From: Aselliscus stoliczkanus | Lineage: Eukaryota; Chordata; Mammalia; Chiroptera; Hipposideridae | Direction of reading: 5' to 3' | Length of the DNA: 64,000 nt | Assembly (NCBI GenBank): GCA_033961575.1 | Contig: CM066733.1 | Coordinates: 140,480,421 to 140,544,420 of the forward strand | Shown: in pieces, positions 36,561 to 50,031 of the stretch | Position numbering within the stretch: the stretch's first letter is position 1 | Layout: every line of letters begins with the position of its first letter | Translations under genes and position numbers: made by a program | The notes under the pieces: generated by a model | Databases searched by the model: none | What the model saw: only the letters and a program-made list of their open reading frames with translations | Told to the model about the DNA's origin: nothing

Positions 36561-38814
36561 AAAAGTCACTGAAAACCTAAGACTTCTATATTTTATTACA
36601 TATAAATTACATTTTAATTTAAAATGTTTTTTGAAGTTTTATAATTACTAAGATGTTAAGTTGGAAAAAGCTGCTTTTTTTTCATTTATATGTAAAATAG
36701 AAACTTTCACCCTTACCATTTCAGTGTATTCCAATATGTCTATGCCTTATTAATATAATACTAGTAGTAATAGTGGTAGTAGTAGTAGTAATAGCACAAA
36801 CAGTAAAGTGAGAGTACTTTGGGAACATATAAAATATGTCCTCTTATCTTTCTTGATGATTTAATCAGATCTGTTGGAGATCTGACACAAGTGAAATATT
36901 CTTATGATAATTTAGGTTGTGGACATTTCCACGGTGAGCATGATCAATACAGGAATCTGTATGTTGCTGATGAATTAAAATATCTGTCCTACAACAAAAT
37001 GACTCCACAAAGAAGAAGCAACGTTAATTTTCAAGTTTTCTCTTCAAAAGATAAATAAATGTGCCATTCATCAGAAAAAAATAAATTTGATGCACATAAC
37101 AGAAAAGGCAATTTATTGTGAATTATCCAATTAAACCTCTTCAAACTGTTTTTGTCTTTATATGTCTTTTAGATTAAGGAGTACATGAAGTTGGCAGTCC
37201 CAGAATGGTAAAGTGGTTCCATGATGCCACTAAAGACTCTGGTATCTCTGTCTTTCCATTTAGCTTGTGATTAGATTCTTTATGCTTGTCTCCTCAGGGC
37301 TGAAAAATAGCTGCCCCGCCTTTAGCATCCCATCAGTGTTCCATCCAGGAAGGTGGAAAGGGCAAAAGCAAAAGGTGTTTGTCAACCTGCTTTTACAGAG
37401 CTTTCTGAAAAGCCACATATCATGACTTCTGCTTACATTTCATTAGTCAGCATCACTGGCCATGCCTACCTGCAAAGGAGGCTGGGAATTTCTTTTCTTA
37501 GAATTAGGAAAAACTTGATATCATAGCAACAATGGAAATTCTGACAGAAAGGCATAAAGGGAAATGATTAATAGGTAAAGTGTCTGCTGTCGGCTCTCTT
37601 CCTGCATTAATGGGGGGCTTTTGATGACTGGCTGTGTCATACTGAAGACATTGTATCTGTATACAAAATTTTAACTTAATTAGGTTTTGGATCTTCATAG
37701 ACCTGGAGAATAATTCACCCAATGTACAATAACTTCTGCTTTCCTTTGGTGTAAAATTTGGTGAAAAAGTGAGAGTGGTTTCCTGAGGTGTGAAATGGCT
37801 AAGGCCTATCTCTTCCTCTAATATAAAGATTATATTCCTTTAGATTCTCTTTATCTTAGCTTACAAAACATTTTAAAAAGTGTTTTCTTTTTTTCCAAGA
37901 AACACATAGATTAGGTTTCCCCTACCTAAGGCTTTTAAATACATGTCTGAAATGTGCCTACTCAAAATGCTAATTCATCAAAAAACTGCACAAATATCAA
38001 TGCTCTAAATTACTTTGTCATTTGTTTGTTTGTTTGTTTTTTTGACAAGCATATGGGTACTTGGTAAATGGCATCCTGGGATGTTCAGCAATGAGGAATT
38101 TTAATCTAACATGATTGCTTACTTTGTCTCAAAAAAGTAATTAATTTAATTTGTCAGTCAATGGATTGTGAAGTAATTAATTTACTTTAAGGATGATAAA
38201 CATTTTCAAAAGCAACTGTAACTTCTGAGAAAACAATATAGATACATTTAGAAACAAAGAGGAACAAAAAAACATTGCTACCAAATGAATAAAGTGATGA
38301 TAAAAGAGAGTTCTAGAAAATCTGGATTTTGTTCTTTATTCCTCTACTCTGATTATCTAAGGCTTGCAGAAATTTACTTTGACTCTATATAATGTCAAAA
38401 ACATCCAGGTGCAAAATGAAAAAGGTTTTGATATCTCTGAGACATAGCTTTCATCTACCTGTGCTTCAATTTTATCTGCAATAAGAAAAGAAATGCCTGT
38501 TTATTACCCACTGTGAAGAGATTTTCTGATGGTTTGAATTCTTTAGCCAAATTGATTCCAGTGCATGAACAATATGCAACTTCAACATGGGAAAAAGAAT
38601 TTTATTGCCATCATGTTAGACCCCTTATCCTCCTATTCAAAATCAAAAACAACTTCCCAACTGAAGCAAGTTGGGAGTAATTGTAATTAGAAGAGGTTTA
38701 ACTAGGAATAGAGAAAAAGAAAATCAAAGGGAAATAAGATTAATAGTTACTGAGTTGTGCTAGTGACACACTGGGCCCTTTCATGTTCTGTAAAAGAAGA
38801 TACTGATTGAGAAG
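36561..38814. other. No recognised gene; small TAG-rich patch
   Basis: About 2.2 kb unassigned. A short (TAG)n-like patch lies at 36760-36795. No coding region recognised. Confidence 0.45.
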
Positions 38815-38942
38815 TCAGAAAACCTGATTTCAAGACTGAGCTTTGCCATTAACTAGGTTTGAGATGTTAGACAAAGACACATCCTTGACTGAGCCTCACA
38901 TTTATATTTAAGAAGATGATCCATATTCTCCAGGAATAATCT
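38815..38942 (+). repeat. MIR SINE fragment
   Basis: The MIR words 'aaaacctgatttcaagactg' and 'agctttgccattaactaggt' are followed by 'cttgactgagcctcacat'. Confidence 0.65.
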
Positions 38943-39139
38943 GAATGACAGTCTCAATCAAGGTATCACTTGGATTTGCACTCCACCATAGCTGAACTGA
39001 ATTCCTTCACTGACACATCATACCTGAAACTCAGAGAAACTCAGTGAACTCTGACTAGGCTTAAGTATGGCCTAGGCTTGAATATTGCCCTACTGCAGCC
39101 AATAGCTTTGCCAATAGACTAAATAATATAATAATTATA

Positions 39140-39360
39140 TTTGCCACTTAGCACCTACTTTTTTGCTAGGCACTGGGATATTCATATATTATGTGAAATC
39201 TGAGGAACAAAACCTCTACAGTGGACATTGCTAGTTCTGTTAGAGGAAACCAATTCTCATAGAGGTGAAGTTCATTGTCCATGAACAAGTAACTGTTAAA
39301 CATCAGAGATGAGATTCAAACCCAGGTCTGCTGAACTTCAAAGCCCAGCTCTTCCATAGG
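39140..39360 (-). repeat. MIR SINE, antisense
   Basis: Reverse-complement MIR, almost full length: 'gctaggcactgggatattca' to 'gagattcaaacccaggtctg'. Confidence 0.75.
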
Positions 39361-39711
39361 TTCAAGTCTCAATCAGTTCTTAAGCTTGGATTCCTACTAG
39401 GTCATTTCCCATGCTCCAATGCCTCTGGCAAAATTGGAATCCCCTGCCATTTCCAAAGTGCTATGAAACATTCGGAGAGTTTCAAAAGAATCTAATAAAG
39501 CGGATAAGAGTATAAAATTGTTTAGAAAGACCACAATGCTTCTCCAATGTAATACTAGGCAAGGAGATATGGATGAGTTATCATCTGAGCTGGGCTTGGA
39601 GGAAAAGTTTGGCTGACACACAGGAAGAGAAATAGAGGCAGATGGGAACATTGCACACGATACGTTCAGTAGGCATTGAGATGTCCTTACCCTCAGAAGT
39701 GTAGAATGAGT

Positions 39712-39845
39712 TATTACATTATATTATAATTATACTATATTATGTTATGTTATTATAATATATTATAATTATATTATATTATACTATATTATACTGTTAT
39801 AATTCTATATTATATTATATTATTTTATATTATATTATAATAGCT
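39712..39845. repeat. AT-rich (TATAA)n-like repeat
   Basis: Degenerate TATTATA/TATAATTA units over about 130 bp with almost no G or C. Confidence 0.9.
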
Positions 39846-40289
39846 GAATTTGCCAATAACACTCAAGGAAAGGAAGACAAATCAAGACTTAATGTGTGTC
39901 AATTATGTCCCAAGCCCTCTGCTGGATTATTTATAGTTAACATTTCAATCACCTTTGAATAGGGATTAGGGCTGTCAAGACCACGAGTGTGTGTTTGAAT
40001 TACTTGACAATGAGGACCACTGAAGTCTTCTGAGCAGAATGTATCCAGATTAGTGCCAGGTTTTAGAGAGATTACTCTGTCAAGTTCTCTGCTAAATACA
40101 TTAATCATTTAGGGAAAAGCTGAAAGAAGACCTGTTAAAGTCAAATGGCACCCTAATCCATGGATGCATGTAAGTATTTTGGATATGCAAATACTTTTTT
40201 GTACCCTACCTCCCAAGCAATAATTTGCTTTTTCTCATTTCATAGGGCTATTCAATTATTTTTAATTTATGACAATAATTTGAACAATA
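39846..40289. other. No recognised feature
   Basis: Unassigned. Confidence 0.4.
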
Positions 40290-40508
40290 GATAATGTATT
40301 CTGAGCATCGATTTATATACTAGAGTCTATTCTAAGTGCCTCATGTACATATCCTCACAGTATATAAAGGTAGGTAGTAGGTTTCATTTGATAGAAATGG
40401 ACACTGAGGTTTAGACAGATTAAGGCAGATGCCCAAGACCACACAGCTGGTAAGCACCAGCTCTGATGTTTGTACTCAGCTGTGAACCCAGAGACTTTGT
40501 TCCTAACT
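40290..40508 (-). repeat. MIR SINE, antisense
   Basis: A clear reverse-complement MIR core: 'cagatgcccaagaccacaca', gctggtaagcacc, 'tgtactcagctgtgaaccca'. Confidence 0.82.
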
Positions 40509-42935
40509 GCTGTGATAGCTAAAGAACATGCCAAGTAAAAAATGCTCTGCCATTTTGAGAAAAACTTCACTCCTTTTCAGTGAAGTTGAAAAGTTGGCTT
40601 TTGAGACCAGGATAGTAAATGAACTTACAAAAAGGTTAAGAGCATCCCTGATATCAGTCAGACTGCTGGAGATAACTCTTTAGGTAGACAGCTAATAAAA
40701 CAGCCCCACTAGGAAGGAAGAAAACTTCAAAGTTCTATTTAAAGGAGACCCAGGGAGAATTGCTTTGAAAATAGGAAGTGAGGCCAAATGTATCATCAAA
40801 GCCCATCAAATACCCATTGTGCTTCCAAAATCAAGATCCAGTTAAAACTGCTGAGCAGAATTATGGAGGGACCTCTGTGCCAGCAGCTGGTTGGTACCAC
40901 AATGTGGCAAGATAAGGTGACAATGTCTTGGCAGGACTGATTTATTCCACTCTCCAGTGCAGCTATTCTGAGCTTAAAGATAAGGTTTAATCATTAAACT
41001 CAATTTGTTGTTAAGGTGACTTGTTGGGAGCTGAGGATAATTGCAACTGGATCTCAAATCTCAGAGTTAAATAGTCTCTTAGGTGGCATTATCTGCAGTG
41101 TCTGTGGTTACATGGATAGTGGTGGAGGCCAAAGTGTTCCCGTTGTCCCCATACCTGCAAAAGATCAGAGGGCCGTTTCAGGTGGCCTTATGGGATGTCA
41201 GCATTTTGATGAATTCACCATTGGACTAATGTCTGGATCTATAATTTTAAAGACCAATGTATCATTAGAATAAATTGCAGTGGAATTTTCTCATACTACC
41301 CAAATGCACAGGAGGCTGATTGATAGGCCAGAATTCAGGTATTAATTTTAAGACCTCAAGTCCTTTTTTGAATGATTCAGAATATAAAAAATGGAAGACT
41401 GGGTGGCAATGTGGAGAACACAGATGGCCTATATTTAAACAAAACTGTTACTGAGAGCCTAGTTTAGGTAGATGACCTTGAACCACATCTTAACAGCTCC
41501 AAGTCACAGGGCCCTCTGAGAAATGGAGATGTGATTATGTCATAAGATTAGTTTGATTCTGGACTACTCAGCCCAAGGGCAAGGAGCACCAGCTGGGAGA
41601 AACATCACAGGCTGCTAAGGCTGGCCCCAGCAATCACAAGCAGGTGATCCAACACACAGAGAAGTAGCTGTCTACGTATGGGGTAGACTAGGGGCATTAC
41701 CCAGAGTCTAATCTGGTGTTTGGACCATAGCAGTATCAGAAGGTTTGCTCCATTTAGAAAATCCTATAGACCGTAGGATTTTTTACCCCAAAGTTCAGAA
41801 TTGTCAAGACATTCAATAAGGGCTCTGATCAAGTGGCATTGGGTTCAGGGTCTGGCCCCAGTGATAGAAGAAAAGTGGCCACATGATGCAGCGTGGCCAG
41901 GGCAATTGTAGATGGAATTCTGTGCACTGAGCCATTCCTTATTATTGTTATTAGTGGAGAAGAGTCCATGGCGCATCGGATCAAAGCCCTGATATCCTAC
42001 TCCTATTCACGCTGTGTGAAGAAACAAACTTGATACCTATCTTGCCATCTGTATGGCTAATTTGAGGGAACTGTCTCAGATTAAGTCAAGGACTCAAGGG
42101 AGGGTCTATCACCATCAGAGTAAAAAACGTTGCATAGTAATGAGGCTTTAAGGAGTTTTGGAAAGTATCCCAACCTCCCAAAGAGCATGTCTTCCTAGTA
42201 GCAGTAAAGTATCAGCTGAGTCACCTGTATGTTGAGATCTAAACGGTGTTGGCCCTTCACTCTCCCCAAATTTCTTAGCCTATGGAAGTCACACACCAAG
42301 ATTTCTCTGAATTCCTCACTCTGCTTCCAAGGGGATCTCTTTTCCCCCTTTCTTCCTTCCCTTCTCTTCCTTCCTCTTTGCTTCCTTTCCTTCTTTTTTC
42401 TTTTTTCTTTTACATTGGTAACCTCTGTTCTGCACCATGATGGTCAAGATATAAAATTCAGTCTCTTTAGGCTTAACACACACCTATCCACACAAATACA
42501 CACTCTCGAACAAAGTGATCACAACCCTGGCAGACTTTACTAGTGATTTTTGGAAATGAATGAGAGGAGAGGTTCCCATAATAGCATTGAGGAAAATAAA
42601 TATCATGGACACTTATCCCAACTCTGTGTATTTCATTACTCCTCTCTTCCTCCCTTCTCTTCATCTCTTTATCTTTCCAATTTCTTTGGGGACACAAATC
42701 CCACAAATCACTCTTTTCTCAGGCAAAACAGCCCTATTCCACATCAATTATGTCTTTTGCTGATGTCCAGGCCCTCTGCTGTTTTTATCTCTCTTAAGGG
42801 AATATAGGTAGTTTTTGAGAATCATTTTCTCCCTAAAAGAAATTCTTATGTGACCAGTAAAGACAGCAAAACAAATTTATCCTAATGATAATGGTAACCA
42901 TGATACTGGTACTTAAATAATTCAGAATCTTTCTT
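40509..42935. other. No recognised gene or repeat
   Basis: About 2.4 kb with higher GC than the surroundings in places (41500-41900) and a CT-rich patch at 42330-42410. I cannot assign it to a gene, RNA or repeat family. An old unassigned LTR or DNA element is possible. Confidence 0.4.
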
Positions 42936-43041
42936 TTTTTTTTTTTTTGAGGGCAGTGTCACTGGCCCTCCTATGTGGGACCGACCCGGGGCCGCTGGCT
43001 TCTCAGGCCAGCGCTTAACCACCGCGCCACTCGGCCGGCCC
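42936..43041 (-). mobile_element. Short tRNA-derived SINE (copy 7)
   Basis: Antisense head-only copy, close to consensus and rich in intact CpGs. Perfect 13-bp duplication cagaatctttctt at 42923-42935 and 43042-43054. Probably one of the youngest copies. Confidence 0.95.
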
Positions 43042-43054
43042 CAGAATCTTTCTT

Positions 43055-45689
43055 GAATGATGCTATATAAATATCTTCTAGGTTTTTTAAAAAACAATTC
43101 CAATTCCCTTCTTTTCATCATTCTTGCAAAGGCTCTACTAATCTAATATTATCTAATGATAGTCACATTTCAAATAGTCAAGTTTTGCTTTCCTCATATT
43201 CACTGTATTTTAAACAGAATACTTAACAGGTAGATTTTAGAAGACATGCTGTTCTCATCAGCAATACCTTTTATATATATATTAGAATCATCAGATACTT
43301 TGTAGAAAGAATTCCATAGGAAACTAGCATCTCTTTTATCCTGTTTTTGTTTGGTTCAATTTCTGAGAATAACTTTTTAATTCTCTCCCTTGATTCTAAG
43401 AGTGGCCCTTATATAAAATTGGTGATTCCCCATCTCCTGGCCATTGCTTCCAAGAAGTATTTTGACAATAATTTTTGGTCAAGTTAATTGTTGCTGTCAA
43501 TCTCAACAGAAGAACAATCAATAGGGTTTCTGATTTTGTTGTGCACAAAACAGTGATTAGTGTAACCAAAATTTCTGGCACTACTCTGCCAAAAATAGTC
43601 TGTCCCTGTACAAGAAAGTTCACCTTTGAAATGCCTAACAATGATGGTGGCCGGGCATATTTTTTTAAAGAATAAAAGTTACTTTATTTGATCATATTAA
43701 CAACAAAATTATTTTATAACTGTATTAGCATCCAAGTATTCAAAACTAGGAAAAAACGTTAAGAACTAAATAAGGTAGCCAGTAGGATAAAACAAAAGTA
43801 AAGAACATTATATTGTGCATAAAGCTGAATTTTTATAGCAGTTCTTCTGGACCTAACTACAGATCTATTTGATGATTTCAACTCCTCAAATAATTTGCAT
43901 TTAGTTTTACCTTAGTCTTTCCTGGAATTCGGACACTTGTGTGGAGAAAGTTGATGCAACATCACAAGAGAAAAGATGCAAATTGTTCAAGTATGTCCTA
44001 GTGATTTGATACTGCCAATGAATTAGGGCAAAAACAATCCTTTCCTATCATCACTGTAGCTTGAATGGTGCTTTAACTGGCCAAATCTTTGTGGGTCTGG
44101 TTTTTGGTTTTTCTTTTTTTTTTTTTTTAAGGTCTCAGCACATTAAATAGAAGAAAGAAACTTAAATATTTGGTGACACATTTTTCATTGGTGAATTAAC
44201 ATGCTAAATCATGCATGCCTTTCCCATTTCAATTCCTAAAACAATAAATATCAGCAGTAATAAAATACCTTGAAAATGCAGAGCTTAATTTAAACAATAA
44301 GTTCCATATATAAAATAGATTCCTTTATTTAGTCTAATGATGGGGTATTGTCTGTGCTGCATGATGGGCCATATTTTAGGGAGAAATGAGCAAAACAGGA
44401 CTAGGTTGTGGGCTTGGGCTGGATGGGGCAAACCTAACTAAGACAGAAAGGCTGTCTGCATCCTCCTTGCCTCTTGGGAAAGGACCAAGTCAATGAGCAA
44501 GTAGAAACCTGGAATCTCTGCCCAGGTGTCACGATCCTGGGAGATAGGTGTTGCACAGATAAGCTTTTGGGAAGAGATCTTCTCAGGGTCAGACTTTTAA
44601 TAAGGAGGGATGGTGAAAGCTGATACTGAGAACTGTGAAAAGAGATCTGGTAAAAATGGGCAAAATGAAGAAAGACTCAAAGACTTCAGCTCCCCAAGCC
44701 AGCTAGTTGAACTCACAGGACTCATCTCTAATCCTGCAGTGAGCTCGCTAGTCACAGAAAACCAAGGATCTTAGTAGATGGGCTATTGAGGTTGGTTCTA
44801 TATATGCAATTAGGTAGATGGGAATCCTAACTTGATTTCCATTAAATAAAATTCTTTTCTGAATCCCCAGAAGTATTTCCAGACCTATGTTGCTCATTTA
44901 GAAGGCCTTCTAATATACCAAGGGCCTGTATTCCAGTGGCCCAGAGCCTGAATGGGAGATATGAAGGCAGGCATATAGATCCAGGTTGTAGCTATAGGAA
45001 ACCACAGTTTTGATAAAGATTATCATGCAAAGATTTGAATATATTACAAATTAAATTATGTACCTCTACATAAAAATTAAAAGGTGGAATGGTGAATTAT
45101 TAGAGTTATCCTAGGTTGCAATATCAATTTTGTTCTTACTCCTTTTGATTCTAAAGAAAAGTAAAGAACACATTTTCCCCTGTCTCTGGGTTGGATTTCT
45201 TAAGACCCAGATGTACCACATGTCAGGTATGATATAGTTGTTTTGCAATCAATACATCCTGCTTTATTGTTTAGAATACCAAATAAGGTCATATTCTTTT
45301 TCATATTCAACTAGAATGATGCTGAACCTCTCTACCACCTGTTGCAAGACTATCTTTTTTTCTCTCTGGGATCCCTTTTTTATGACAATTGCAATAACCT
45401 CAATGATACCTTTTTTTAGCTCAAGTTAGTCCAAGGGTCAGGCCTTGTTGCTGTTCTATATTTTTACTATATTGCTGCTGTATAGGATCATTAAAACTCA
45501 CCTGGTCCTGCCATCCTAATATCTGCTTTGTCTACTGAAGGGAAATCTGCCTCCAACAGAGCAGGTATCTCAACACTGACCAGGTAACCCAGTAAAATGG
45601 AGCAAGCCCTGGTCTCTCTTGAGGTGTATTCTCCTTAAGGCACTTCCAAAAGTAGGAAAGAGATATAACATATATTTGGGTATATTATT
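43055..45689. other. No recognised gene or repeat
   Basis: About 2.6 kb of unassigned AT-rich sequence with a T-run at 44114-44128. No coding region recognised. Confidence 0.45.
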
Positions 45690-45916
45690 AATAGTTTCCT
45701 AAGGCCACTGAAATGAATGACCACAAACCAGGTAGCTTACAAAAGTAGAAATTTGCTAGCTCACAGTTCTGGAGGCTAGAAATCTGAAAACAAAGTATTG
45801 GCAGGGTTATTATCTCTGAAGGCTCTATGTGGAAGGTTATTCTTTGCTTCTTCTTAGCTTCCAGTGTTGCTGACAATCCTTGGTATTCCTCTCTGCCACC
45901 ATCATCAAATTGTGTT

Positions 45917-45954
<38 letters not shown>

Positions 45955-46175
45955 TGTCTGTGTGTCTGTGTGTGTGTGTGTGTCTGTGTTAAAACTCCCC
46001 TTATCTTATAGGGACATTGGTTTTGGAATTAGGGCTTACATTAATCCAGTAGGAACTCAACTTGGATATATCTGCAAAAATCCTATTTCCAAAATAAGAT
46101 CACGTTTATAAGTATGAAGGGATATGACTTCAACATATCTTTTTGGGAGACAGTCCAAACACTGGCCCCCCAAAA
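45690..46175 (-). repeat. MaLR LTR (MST/MLT1 class), antisense
   Basis: The same family and orientation as 6648-7043: it starts 'ttaatagtttcctaaggcca' with 'ctcacagttctggaggctag' and ends 'gacttcaacatatctttttg' and 'gacagtccaaac'. An expanded GT microsatellite interrupts it. Confidence 0.82.
45918..45990 (+). repeat. Interrupted (GT)n microsatellite
   Basis: About 73 bp of GT units with a few TATG and TCTG interruptions, lying inside the MaLR LTR. Confidence 0.95.
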
Positions 46176-47116
46176 TTCATGTTCTTCCCACAAGCAAAAT
46201 ACATTCATCCTATCCCGACATCTCTAAAAGTCTTAACCCTTCCATCACTGGGAAACTTGGTTTCTTTCCCCTCTATATAGTCAGTCTTCACTCGTCAGTC
46301 ACTCTTCAGTTACTTGGGTCTTTGAATTTACATGTACACACACACACACACACACTTTTTTCCTCCAGATATTTCCCTTAGTACAAATTGGAATATTAAA
46401 CTTCACAACCAATGATTAGAAGCAGTCTGTGAAGAGTGAGTGGGAATAAACTAGAGAAGAGTAAAGTCAGAGGGTCCAGAAGGGTCTTCTCCTCACAAAT
46501 ACTGAGTTTTGAGGTTTTTCTACATACATTTTCTAGGCTAGTTTCAGCTTTCCATAAGCACAACTCTTTGGACCAAGAAGTGACACATTCAGGAATCCTA
46601 GTGGCTATTTCAAAGGGAGGCACACCCTCAGACATGGTGTGAGCAATACAACCTGCTGCTATTTATGCAGTATCCGCTTCCCTTTGGCATTGAGCTCTGA
46701 CTCCCACTTGCGAATTCCTTGCCTTTACATGCTCCTTATGAGCGACTGCATTTTGGCTTTAACTTTCCTCCTGACCTGCATTCAGCTCTAATGTTCTGGC
46801 CTTTGACTTGTTCCATGATTTCAGATTCACAAAAAAAGAATTTCATTCACCTCCTGATTTCTGGCATCTTCCAATAGACAGCCCAATTCAAATGATTCTT
46901 TTTGACATAGCATCTTCTTTCCACGTCTGCTTGTGCAACATGCTAAACTCTTCTATGGATACAGAATTAACCTCTCAAGTTGGACATAACCTAGCTATAT
47001 GCTTATGAGAGGCACACCTATATTCTGAAGGAGTTGAGAAGTTAAATAACATACTGAAAAATATCTTAGCCCAGTTAAATTAAGGAACTAATTATTTTCC
47101 TTAATTATTTAGTCCA
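46176..47116. other. No recognised gene; small (CA)n
   Basis: Unassigned, with a pure CA run at 46336-46355. Confidence 0.45.
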
Positions 47117-47330
47117 GCACTGTCTAATATAACTTTCTGTGAAGATGGAAATGTTCTTTTTCTGTATTAGCCAATTCAATAGCCACTAGCCACTAGCCAT
47201 ATATTTTGACATGTAGCCAGTGTGGCTGAAGAACTGAATTTCTAATTTTATTTTAATTAATTTGAATTTAAATGTCAATAACAGCTTGTGGCTGGTGTCT
47301 ACTTTATTGAGCAGCACAAATTTACTCTAT
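47117..47330. mobile_element. hAT-type DNA transposon fossil
   Basis: It begins 'cactgtctaatataacttt' with 'ctgtgaagatggaaatgttc' and contains 'agccactagcca' and 'tgtggctgaagaactgaatt'. Same family as 7738-7915, opposite orientation. Confidence 0.7.
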
Positions 47331-47515
47331 ACCTTTATATTCTGTGGCAGGACAAGAGTTAAGCCTTCAGGAGCAAATGATCAAAGTGAATTCATGTTTT
47401 ATAATATGAACTTTATAGGATCTTAAAGGGAAAAGAAAAAAAAAGTGATGAACTTAGATATTGGAGTCTAACCAAATAGCTCTAGGGCAATATAAGTGAG
47501 ATTATCATCATTCTT

Positions 47516-47620
47516 TTTTTTTTCTGAGGGCAGTATCACTGGGCCTCATATGTGGGACCCGAACCGGGGCCGCTGGCTTCCCAAACCAGCACTCAACCAC
47601 TGCGCCACTCGGCCGGCCCC
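47516..47620 (-). mobile_element. Short tRNA-derived SINE (copy 8)
   Basis: Antisense head-only copy. Perfect 12-bp duplication atcatcattctt at 47504-47515 and 47621-47632. Confidence 0.95.
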
Positions 47621-48242
47621 ATCATCATTCTTGTGTGGTTGGAAATTGATATCTCCAATCATACTTCAAGAGCTATGGAAAATCTGACAAAGGTGAAAGT
47701 GTTTGAAGCATAATTAGAGAAATTTTCCAGAAGTTTTATGGGATCCTGGAGAAGCAGAGGACCTAGACTTTCCTGATGAGTAGCTCAGCCACTTGATAAA
47801 ATTACTTGGCTCTCATTTTAAGCTGCTGCAGCAGTAAGAGATAGATTAAGAAATTATCTTGGCATTTTGAAATTGTCTCTTTTAATTTTTATGAGTCCAA
47901 TTTAATGTTTTCTTCAGACGAATTGCTTCATTAGCATCCCATGTGCAAAATGTTATTCACATTTAAAGATAAGAGATGTCAAAGTTGAGGCAATCTATCT
48001 GGTTGGGAGATTATCTTTCTCCTAAACTGGAAATTCAAGGAAAACAAAAAAAAGAGAGCAGTTAAGTAGAGAGCCATGTTATTGACTAGAGGGAATGCCT
48101 CCATCCTAAGGTCTGGGGGAAAATACTTTCTTATGTCACAGAAACATAAGCAACTTTATGGAGAACTTTAATCAGTTTGATTCAATTTTAAGATGTCATG
48201 GCTTCTAAGTTCCATATGTTTCTGTCATCATCAAGAAACCCT
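47621..48242. other. No recognised feature
   Basis: Unassigned up to the L1 5' end. Confidence 0.4.
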
Positions 48243-50031
48243 GGAGAATATCCATGATGGCAGATTAGGTAAATGCTATGCTTGCTGCCTCCCAGGATCA
48301 CATCAAAATTACAACTAAATTATAGAACATTCAAGTTCAAGAATCACCTGAAGACAAGCTGAACAGAATCCCTATAACTAAGGATACAAAGAAGAGGCCA
48401 CGTTGAGAGTGGTAGGAGCGATGGAGACATGAAACAGCCTGACCCACAGATAGTGGTTGAACACTGGGAGGGACACCTCAGTGTCAGAGGAACCCCTGAA
48501 GAGGGAGGGGTCCAACCCCAACACTGGGATTCCCAGTCCAGGGGTCCTGAGTCTGGAAGCAGAGTTACCATATCTGGCAGTGAAAATAAGTGAGGACACC
48601 GTCCATCTATCCTGGTGAGATAGAAGGCAGCTGGAAACCCAGACGTCCTCTTAAAGGGCTTTCACACAGACTCACACTCTTGCAAATACTCACCTGGGTT
48701 CCAGTGGAGAGGCAGCAACTTTAGAGGCTCCAGAGGCATATAGGGAAAGACTGAGTTGTGTAGCTTTGAAGAGAGGGCTGGAGGGACAGCTGCCATTGTC
48801 CCTGTGTGGAGAAACCTCACATATAGCCTATAGGAGGGCACCATCTTTTCTATGTTGAATCCTCCTCAAAGGGCCAAACCTGAGACCACATTGGTCTTGT
48901 AAAATCTGCACATGCACACCATCTTGGTGATGCCCTGGGTGCCCGCTCCACCCAGCTAGTGCTGCATTGCTGGGGGAACGCTATGCTGCTGGGCAGTTGG
49001 CCTTGCCCCAATAAGCTGCAGAAGCCTTATACAGCAGTGGACAGCCTGCAGCAGCCTGGAGAACTTTCAGTGGTGGAGAGTCAGCCACAACTGTGCTGCA
49101 GCCTCTGCTGGGAAGGTCTTGGGGATCTGTGGGCCTGAGGTAAGTGGTGGCTGGCTGCAGTATTCTAAGGGCATTTTGCAAAGTGGTCATCAGCCTGGCA
49201 CTGGTGCAAGAATCAACTCTGTATTAACTTTGTAAAAACCACAGCCCATACCCTGTGACTCTCTGGAACCCTGCTCCACTCAGCTAGTGTTGCGTCACCA
49301 GAGACACCCTCATCATCAGTTCAACCAACCTGGCTTGTGTACCTAGGGAGGCTCTTTCAATGGCTGAGCTTTACAGGCGGTGGTGTCAGGCCTAGGGGGG
49401 GCCCTGGGCCTTTTGCTAAGCTGTCCCAGGCCCCATACTGGTAGCAACCAGCCTTGGATCACAGTGAAGCCACCCCACACACCTGCAGGACCAGCACAGG
49501 CAGCAGCCAACCACACATAGCTTTGTGGCTCCTAACAAGTAGCTGTAGGCTGATAACAGGCAAGGCTGAAATTGGCCTGTACAGGAGACCCTCCCAAGAG
49601 ACACCAGAAACAACACACCCAGACGCCAGCTTCAGGCAACACCAGAGCACTACCTGGTTATCCCCACAAGCAGCACACCCAAAGGGTGGCCTCAGCAGGC
49701 ACAAGAGTCCACTGGGGTGAGTTCCCCTCTTAAGGGTCAGCCCCCAAACAGCAGCTTATACACTGTGGGTATAGCCAATCCTCACAGCCAGTCAGCCTAG
49801 GAGTCAATCCCAGTGGGTGCACTGATGTGCCAAAAACAATCAAGGTTCAACTACAATAGGGGAATACACACAGTACACACAAGGGACACTCCTGGATCAC
49901 ATGTACAGGTGATACAGGAGACAGCACCACTGGACCACACAGGACACTGACTACATAAGGCCACCCAGCAAAGACTAAAAGATATAGGAGATCTACGTAA
50001 TACATAGAAGCAAACACAAAGAGCAGCCAGG
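48243..50031 (+). promoter_or_regulatory. L1 5' UTR
   Basis: About 1.8 kb between the L1 start and the ORF1 start codon, richer in GC than the flanks, as L1 promoters are. Its first 300 bp match the fragment at 10273. Open frames on both strands here (for example 49454-49720) are not conserved proteins as far as I can tell. Confidence 0.75.

Noticed and set aside
49454..49720. Protein-coding gene upstream of L1 ORF1
   Set aside because: It lies in the GC-rich L1 5' UTR, where overlapping frames occur on both strands with no conserved motif.
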